Assembly (NCBI RefSeq): GCF_030545015.1
Contig: NZ_CP120653.1
Span: forward strand, 2,356,001 to 2,420,000
Reading direction: 5' to 3'
DNA length: 64,000 nucleotides
From: Myroides sp. JBRI-B21084
GTDB lineage: Bacteria > Bacteroidota > Bacteroidia > Flavobacteriales > Flavobacteriaceae
Positions 63,773-64,000 of this stretch are shown here, in pieces (the first letter of the stretch is position 1; each line of letters starts with the position of its first letter). The notes below the pieces were generated by a model that saw only the letters and a list, made by a program, of their open reading frames with translations, was not told where the DNA came from and did not search any database. Both the position numbers and the translations under genes were made by a program.

Positions 63773-63780
63773 TAGTTTTG
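63773..63780 (+). promoter_or_regulatory. candidate -7 box of the Mur ligase gene
   Basis: TAGTTTTG (TAnnTTTG), 21 nt upstream of ATG 63802. Confidence 0.45.
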
Positions 63781-63801
63781 GGTATAAAAAAATAAAAAAC
63801 A

Positions 63802-64000
63802 ATGCGTGTACATTTTATAGCAATTGGTGGCAGCGCCATGCACAATTTAGCATTAGCTTTAAACGATAAAGGCGATGTAGTTACAGGTAGCGATGATGCT
63901 ATTTTTGAACCATCAAAATCGCGTTTGCAAGCAAAAGGCTTACTGCCTGAACAAATGGGTTGGTTTGCCGAAAAGATTACCAACGATATTGACGCAGTTA
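63802..64000 (+). CDS. mpl: Mpl-like Mur ligase (3' end outside window)
   Basis: Only the first ~66 residues are visible. MRVHFIAIGGSAMHNLALAL followed by GDVVTGSDDAIFEPSKSRL is the N-terminal nucleotide-binding region of UDP-N-acetylmuramate ligases. The HFIAIGGSAMHNLA form and GSDD.I.EP point to Mpl (peptidoglycan tripeptide recycling) rather than MurC, which has GIGG(I/V)GMSG. The partial sequence does not fully exclude MurC. Confidence 0.8.
   Translation, partial: MRVHFIAIGGSAMHNLALALNDKGDVVTGSDDAIFEPSKSRLQAKGLLPEQMGWFAEKITNDIDAV

Noticed and set aside
1..64000. tRNA, rRNA, phage or insertion-sequence genes
   Set aside because: No cloverleaf-like sequence, integrase, transposase or phage structural protein was seen.

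Overview
The window looks like chromosomal DNA of a low-GC Bacteroidota member, most likely a Flavobacteriaceae species (Flavobacterium/Myroides-like). The evidence is the type IX secretion (T9SS) C-terminal sorting tails, an S46 dipeptidyl-peptidase, a Bacteroidota-style curli locus, absent Shine-Dalgarno signals, and many TAnnTTTG promoter boxes 10-60 nt upstream of starts. The genus cannot be fixed from sequence alone. No rRNA, tRNA, CRISPR array, insertion sequence or prophage was seen.

Layout. 1-6.2 kb: two paralogous giant secreted proteins with tandem Ig-like modules and T9SS tails, the first cut by the left edge. 6.4-9.0 kb: pdhA-pdhC (pyruvate dehydrogenase E1 alpha and E2). 9.1-12.4 kb: M28 peptidase lipoprotein, SDR dehydrogenase, SprT-like protein, mannose-1-phosphate guanylyltransferase. 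12.6-16.0 kb: a five-gene cassette with two paralogous proteins of unknown family, a polytopic membrane protein, a minimal histidine kinase and a NarL-type regulator. 16.1-16.9 kb: a LuxR-type regulator with a degenerate receiver. 16.9-22.7 kb (minus strand): a six-gene curli operon csgA-csgB-csgE-csgF-csgG-lipoprotein. The major curlin is extremely acidic, has no Lys or Arg after the signal peptide, and carries eight DxDxDG motifs. CsgE and CsgG both carry an additional domain.

22.7-34.5 kb: a gene-poor spacer with an orphan terminator, mlaE-mlaF (lipid transport), a gtrB/gtrII-like pair, a MITE-like repeat, then glycosyltransferase, methyltransferase and flippase genes, an LpxD-like acyltransferase and leucyl aminopeptidase. 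This stretch is biased to envelope and surface-glycan work. 34.6-49.4 kb: secreted glutaminase, NERD protein, AlkB-like oxygenase, small lipoproteins, a UbiA-like membrane protein, gcvP, a REP-like palindrome, DUF1697, a family-10 glycosidase-like lipoprotein, SRPBCC, DUF1801, an M3 peptidase and an AT-rich orphan gene.

49.4-56 kb: a purine/nucleotide block (purE, purK, hpt, adk, obgE), with a ParE/RelE-type toxin-antitoxin pair between purE and purK and a CNNM/CBS protein between adk and obgE. 56-64 kb: a beta-barrel-like protein lacking a canonical start codon, DPP7-type S46 peptidase, orphan lipoproteins, a 38-nt overlapping gene pair, a DUF805 protein and the start of an Mpl-like Mur ligase cut by the right edge.

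The most interesting part is 12.5-23 kb. A previously unnamed two-component cassette and a CsgD-like regulator sit beside a curli operon whose subunit suggests calcium-dependent or charge-controlled amyloid assembly.
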